Below are positions 60,023 through 64,000 of a stretch of DNA of 64,000 nt, one piece after another (the stretch's first letter is position 1; the number at the start of each line of letters is the position of its first letter). Made by a program: the position numbers and the translations under genes. The stretch is from JADKAV01 sp963732355 (GTDB taxonomy: Bacteria > Actinomycetota > Actinomycetes > S36-B12 > UBA10799), in contig CAVSZD010000011.1 in assembly GCA_963732355.1 (NCBI GenBank), positions 62,001 through 126,000 of the forward strand, read 5' to 3'. The notes under the pieces are model-generated. The model did no database searches and had not been told where the DNA came from. It worked only from the letters and a program-made list of their open reading frames with translations.

Positions 60023-61506
60023 TCCTGCGCACTTAGCCTTTCGAGCAGCAATTCCTTGACCCGAGCAGCATCCGCCTGACCACGGGTGGCTTTCATGACC
60101 GCCCCTACCAGCGCCCCGACAGCGGCCTGCTTGCCCGCTCGCACCTTGTCAGCCGCATCGGAATTGGCGGCGATCGCCTCGTCAACGGCAACGGTCAACG
60201 CCCCGTCGTCGCTGACCAGCGCCAGGCCGCGCTTGGCGACGACCTCGTCGGCTGTGCCCTCGCCGGCCAGGATGCCGTCGATGACCTGCCGAGCCATCTT
60301 GTCGTTGAGCGATCCCGTCGCGATGAGCGTCTCGATCCGCGCCACACCAGTGGCGTCGATCCCGAGGTCCTCCAGTGCCACACCGGAGTCGTTACTGCGG
60401 CGGGCCAGCTCGCCCAGCCACCACTTCTTGGCCCCGGACGCCGAGGCACCAGCAGCCACCGTGGACTCGATCAGGCCGACTGCTTCGGCGTTGACCACGT
60501 CTCGCATCTCGAGGTCGGTGAACCCCCAGTCGGCCTGGAGCCGTGCGCGCCGGGCCGCAGGCGGCTCCGGCAACGTCGCGCGCAACTGTTCGACCCATTC
60601 ATCGGATGGGGCCACGGGGGCGAGGTCGGGTTCGGGGAAGTAGCGGTAGTCCTCGGCTTCTTCCTTGATCCGGCCCGAGGTGGTCTTGCCCGTGTCCTCA
60701 TGCCAGTGCCTGGTCTCCTGCACGATGGTGCCCCCGGCATCGAGGACGTCGGCCTGCCGCTCGATCTCGTAGCGCACGGCACGCTCGACCGAACGCAGCG
60801 AGTTGACGTTCTTGGTCTCGGTACGGGTCCCGAACGGTACATCCACGCCGAGACGCAAGGACACGTTCGCGTCACAGCGCAACGAACCCTGTTCCATCCG
60901 CACGTCCGAGACCTGCAGTGCCCGCAGCAGGTCCCGCAGCGCACTCACGTAGGCGCGGGCCACCTCCGGCGCCTTGTCGCCGGCACCGGTGATCGGCTTG
61001 GTGACGATCTCGATCAACGGGATACCGGCACGGTTGTAATCCACCAACGAGTAGTCCGCGCCATGGATGCGACCGGTGGCACCACCCATGTGCAGGGACT
61101 TGCCGGTGTCCTCCTCCATGTGGGCACGCTCGATCCCGATCCGGTATTCCTGGCCGTCGACCTCGATGTCCAGGTAACCGTCGATGGCGATGGGCTCGTC
61201 GTACTGGGAGATCTGGTAGTTCTTGGGCATGTCGGGGTAGAAGTAGTTCTTGCGCGCGAACCTCGACCAGGGTGCGATCCGGCAGTTGAGCGCCAGGCCG
61301 ATGCGCATGGCCGACTCCACCGCCTTGGCGTTGACCACCGGCAATGACCCCGGCAGCCCCAGGCACACCGGGCACACCTGGGTGTTCGGCTCACCCCCGA
61401 AAGTCGTCGGGCACCCGCAGAACATCTTCGTCTCGGTGTTCAGTTCCACATGGACCTCGAGGCCGAGCACCGGGTCGTACTTCGCCACTGCGTTCTCGTA
61501 GTTCAC
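60019..61506 (-). CDS. gatB: Aspartyl/glutamyl-tRNA amidotransferase subunit B
   Basis: The protein has 495 residues from GTG 61506, overlapping the gatA stop (GTGA) with GGGAGGC ahead; the ATG at 61521 is an alternative. It begins YENAVAKYDPVLGLEVHVEL. A zinc-type CGCP...CPVC pair, GIERAHMEEDTGKSLH and a C-terminal tRNA-binding YqeY-like domain are present. It transamidates misacylated Glu-tRNA-Gln (and Asp-tRNA-Asn) with gatA and gatC. Confidence 0.96.
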   Translation of the reverse strand: MNYENAVAKYDPVLGLEVHVELNTETKMFCGCPTTFGGEPNTQVCPVCLGLPGSLPVVNAKAVESAMRIGLALNCRIAPWSRFARKNYFYPDMPKNYQISQYDEPIAIDGYLDIEVDGQEYRIGIERAHMEEDTGKSLHMGGATGRIHGADYSLVDYNRAGIPLIEIVTKPITGAGDKAPEVARAYVSALRDLLRALQVSDVRMEQGSLRCDANVSLRLGVDVPFGTRTETKNVNSLRSVERAVRYEIERQADVLDAGGTIVQETRHWHEDTGKTTSGRIKEEAEDYRYFPEPDLAPVAPSDEWVEQLRATLPEPPAARRARLQADWGFTDLEMRDVVNAEAVGLIESTVAAGASASGAKKWWLGELARRSNDSGVALEDLGIDATGVARIETLIATGSLNDKMARQVIDGILAGEGTADEVVAKRGLALVSDDGALTVAVDEAIAANSDAADKVRAGKQAAVGALVGAVMKATRGQADAARVKELLLERLSAQE

Positions 61507-62963
61507 GGGCGCGCCTCCCATCCGATTGCTGCTTCCAGGGCACCGCCGGCGGTGTAGAGACGATCGTCGGCCAGCGCCGGGGCCATGAACTGCAGGCCCA
61601 CGGGAAGGCCCGCGTCGTCCAGCCCGACCGGTAGCGACATACCGGGGATCCCGGCGAGGTTGGCAGGGATGGTGGCGATGTCCTGCAAGTACATGCTCAG
61701 CGGGTCATCGACCTTCTCGCCTAGCAGGAACGCCGTGGTCGGGGCGGTCGGGGTCGCCAGCACGTCAGCGACTTCGAACGCCTCGGCGAAGTCGCGGGCG
61801 ATGAGTGTGCGGACCTTCTGGGCCTGTCCGTAGTAGGCGTCGTAATAGCCGCTGGACAGCGCGTATGTGCCCAGCATGATCCGGCGCTTCACCTCTGGGC
61901 CGAAGCCCGCTTCCCGGGTCATGGCCATGACCTGCTCGACAGAAGCCGACCCGTCGTCGCCCACCCGCAGGCCGTAGCGCATGGCATCGAATTTGGCCAG
62001 GTTGGAGGAGCACTCACTGGGCAGGATGAGGTAATAGGCGGCCAGTGCGTACTCGAAGTGCGGGCAGGAGACCTCCACGATCTCCGCGCCGGCGTCACTG
62101 AGCAGGTCCAGGGACTTACCGAAGAGTTCACGTACCTCGCGCTGGAAACCCTCCCCCGTCAACTGCTTGACCACGCCGATCCGCATGCCTCGCACGTCGG
62201 CGTTACGAGCGGCCGTAAGCACATCGGGGACGGGGGCGTCGATGGACGTCGAGTCCTTGGGGTCATGCCCAGCGATCACCGAGTGCAGCAGAGCGGCGTC
62301 GGCCACATTCGTCGCGAACGGTCCCGCCTGGTCCAAGGACGAGGCAAGCGCAACCAAGCCGTAACGCGAAACCGCGCCGTACGTGGGCTTGACGCCGACC
62401 ACTCCGGTCATGGCTGCGGGCTGGCGGATGGAGCCGCCGGTGTCCGTGCCGATCGATAGCGGCGCCTGCCGGGCAGCCACAGCGACCGCCGATCCACCGC
62501 TGGAACCTCCCGGGATCCTGGCCGGGTCCCAGGGATTGCGGGTCGGGCCGAAGGCGCTGTTCTCGGTGGACGAACCCATCGCGAACTCATCCATGTTGGT
62601 CTTGCCCACGATCACCGCCCCTGCCTCGCGCAGGTTCGTGGTGACGGTGGCGTCGTACTGCGGAAGCCAGCCCTCAAGCATCTTGGACCCACAGGTGGTG
62701 GCCAGGCCGCGGGTCGTGATGACGTCCTTCACAGCAACCGGGACACCTGCGAGCAGACCGAGGGGCTGGCCTTGCGCACGCGCGGCGTCGACGGCGTCAG
62801 CGGCAGCCAACGCGCCGGGAGTGTCGACGGCCAAGAAGGCGTTGTACTGCTCATCGGTGGCCGCGATGCGGTCCAGGAAGTCCGTGGTGACCTCGCGGGC
62901 GGAGAACTGCCCCGACGCGATGCCCTGCGCGAGTTCGATCGCGTTCGTGTAGACGAAGGACAT
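61503..62963 (-). CDS. gatA: Aspartyl/glutamyl-tRNA amidotransferase subunit A
   Basis: The protein has 486 residues. The amidase Ser-cisSer-Lys triad aligns exactly with the family numbering: K79 (VAVKD), S154 (GGSSGG) and S178 (GTDTGGS). It releases ammonia from glutamine for gatB. It lies 3 bases downstream of gatC and overlaps gatB. Confidence 0.97.
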   Translation of the reverse strand: MSFVYTNAIELAQGIASGQFSAREVTTDFLDRIAATDEQYNAFLAVDTPGALAAADAVDAARAQGQPLGLLAGVPVAVKDVITTRGLATTCGSKMLEGWLPQYDATVTTNLREAGAVIVGKTNMDEFAMGSSTENSAFGPTRNPWDPARIPGGSSGGSAVAVAARQAPLSIGTDTGGSIRQPAAMTGVVGVKPTYGAVSRYGLVALASSLDQAGPFATNVADAALLHSVIAGHDPKDSTSIDAPVPDVLTAARNADVRGMRIGVVKQLTGEGFQREVRELFGKSLDLLSDAGAEIVEVSCPHFEYALAAYYLILPSECSSNLAKFDAMRYGLRVGDDGSASVEQVMAMTREAGFGPEVKRRIMLGTYALSSGYYDAYYGQAQKVRTLIARDFAEAFEVADVLATPTAPTTAFLLGEKVDDPLSMYLQDIATIPANLAGIPGMSLPVGLDDAGLPVGLQFMAPALADDRLYTAGGALEAAIGWEARP

Positions 62964-62966
62964 CGG

Positions 62967-63263
62967 TTACTCCTCGTCCAGAATTCGCGGGACCCTGAAT
63001 CGCTGTTCCTCGACGGCCGGTGCCGCCGAGAGAGCTTCTTCAGCATTGAGCGTGGGACCACGTTCATCGGTGCGGAAGACGTTGCTGATGGCCACGGGGT
63101 GAGACATCGGCACGACGTCGTTCGCGGCGACCTCACCGACCCGGGTCACCGCCGTCAGGATCACGTCGAGTTGTTCGGCGTAGTGGCTCAACTCGTGATC
63201 GTCGAGGTCGAGCCGGGCAAGACGCGCCAGGTGCGCGACTTCGTCGCGGGAGATTGCGGGCAT
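62967..63263 (-). CDS. gatC: Aspartyl/glutamyl-tRNA amidotransferase subunit C
   Basis: The protein has 98 residues. The N-terminal helix ISRDEVAHLARLARLDL is the GatA-wrapping helix; the C-terminal half lies over GatB. It is the first gene of gatCAB and is divergent from the SDR gene across an 84-bp gap. Confidence 0.95.
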   Translation of the reverse strand: MPAISRDEVAHLARLARLDLDDHELSHYAEQLDVILTAVTRVGEVAANDVVPMSHPVAISNVFRTDERGPTLNAEEALSAAPAVEEQRFRVPRILDEE

Positions 63264-63347
63264 GGGCCAAGTCTACGGAGCGACCCTTGGACCCCGGTGA
63301 CCCGCCGACCAGGCGAGCCCTTCTGCCGGCGCAACTATCCTGCGATC

Positions 63348-64000
63348 ATGGATGTCTTCGACCTCACAGGCCGCACAGCCCTGATCACGGGTGCGGGTTC
63401 CCCCGACGGGATCGGCTTCGCGACCGCGACACTGCTGGCGGGATTGGGCGCGCACGTGATGATCACCTCCACGACAGACCGGATCCACGAGCGGGCCGAA
63501 GAACTACGACAGGCAGGCGCCCGTGCAGACGCCGTCGTCGCCGACCTCACCGATGACGCGCAGGTGGCGACCCTTCCTTCCACGGTGGACATCCTGGTCA
63601 ATAACGCCGGGATGATCAGCGTCGGTACCGGCTTCGAATCAGGTTCGGCCGAATCGATGTCTCTGCAGACCTGGCGCGCGGGCATGCAACGCAATCTGGA
63701 CACAGCGTTCCTGGTCTGCCGCCACGTCATTGAGGGGATGCGCGCCGGAGGCTGGGGACGCATCGTCAATGTTGCGAGCGTGACCGGGCCCGTGATGGCC
63801 ATGCGCAACGACCCCGTCTACGCCGCAGCCAAGGCCGGCATGGTCGGGCTCACCCGGGCGCTGGCGGTGGACCTGGCATCCGCCGGGATCACCGTCAACG
63901 CCGTGGCACCTGGATGGATCGCAACGGGTTCCCAGACCGACGACGAGGCACGCCAAGGCCGATCCACGCCTATTGGGCGCAGCGCCTCTCCCCAGGAGGT
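63348..64000 (+). CDS. SDR-family oxidoreductase (3' end off window)
   Basis: ATG 63348 opens a frame of about 217 visible residues that runs off the right edge. It has the cofactor loop TGAGSPDGIG, LVNNAGM, catalytic Ser in NVASVTG, and YAAAK as the Tyr-Lys pair, then PGWIATG. The FabG-like arrangement gives no substrate. The C-terminal end is outside the window. Confidence 0.88.
   Translation, partial: MDVFDLTGRTALITGAGSPDGIGFATATLLAGLGAHVMITSTTDRIHERAEELRQAGARADAVVADLTDDAQVATLPSTVDILVNNAGMISVGTGFESGSAESMSLQTWRAGMQRNLDTAFLVCRHVIEGMRAGGWGRIVNVASVTGPVMAMRNDPVYAAAKAGMVGLTRALAVDLASAGITVNAVAPGWIATGSQTDDEARQGRSTPIGRSASPQE

Overview
The window is a high-GC, gene-dense bacterial chromosome segment with about 60 genes, small intergenic gaps and frequent stop/start overlaps. 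Gene order points to Actinomycetota. The block argS-lysA-hom-thrC-thrB-rho-rpmE-prfA-prmC-(sua5)-wecA-atpI-atpBEFHAGDC follows the mycobacterial order on one strand. NucS mismatch endonuclease, MurA with Asp at the catalytic Cys position, crotonyl-CoA carboxylase/reductase and an F420/PPOX-type flavoprotein also fit. I cannot name a genus. No transposase, integrase, phage gene or CRISPR array is visible.

Region 1 (1-10.7 kb): a truncated universal stress protein, a membrane-anchored Thr/Pro-rich protein coupled to a frameshifted secreted fibronectin-III protein, then a C4/propionyl-CoA module (meaB, thiolase, methylmalonyl-CoA epimerase, ccr, PPOX protein). An ABC-F Uup-like ATPase and an alpha/beta hydrolase follow. 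Region 2 (10.7-26 kb): SDR, hydrolase, a two-gene ABC exporter, a PAS-GGDEF cyclase, OsmC, a fused double 3-hydroxyacyl-CoA dehydrogenase, a tandem GNAT protein, nucS, hbd, murA, a CPBP protease, a large membrane alpha/beta hydrolase and a PduO-type cobalamin adenosyltransferase. With meaB and epimerase, the adenosyltransferase suggests B12-dependent methylmalonyl/ethylmalonyl-CoA metabolism.

Region 3 (26-37 kb): an array of eight ~72-bp repeats, then the complete F1Fo ATP synthase operon (minus strand) with both AtpI-like proteins, a WecA-type transferase and glyA. Region 4 (37-46.6 kb): a Sua5/YrdC homologue with degraded active-site motifs on the opposite strand, prmC-prfA-rpmE, a secreted protein of unknown function, rho with a repeat-rich N-terminal extension, a CoA-binding protein and the threonine operon hom-thrC-thrB. 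Region 5 (46.6-54.5 kb): two esterase-like genes (one frameshifted) plus an ATP-grasp gene, lysA with a doubly frameshifted 3' end, an SDR, argS, a lipoprotein and tRNA-Arg(CCG). Region 6 (54.5-64 kb): a beta-propeller glycosidase-like protein, an LRV-repeat protein, membrane protein plus PlsC acyltransferase, a DUF2089/DUF4097-like pair, a minimal zincin, an alkyltransferase-like protein, VanZ-like protein, gatCAB and a truncated SDR.

The most unusual non-coding content is three families of structured repeats: a 68-bp palindrome in three copies, the eight-copy 72-bp array, and a 91-bp element with 21-bp inverted ends upstream of the ATP operon. Four apparent reading-frame breaks in three genes all have the same polarity (one extra base each), which points to sequence errors or recent decay.
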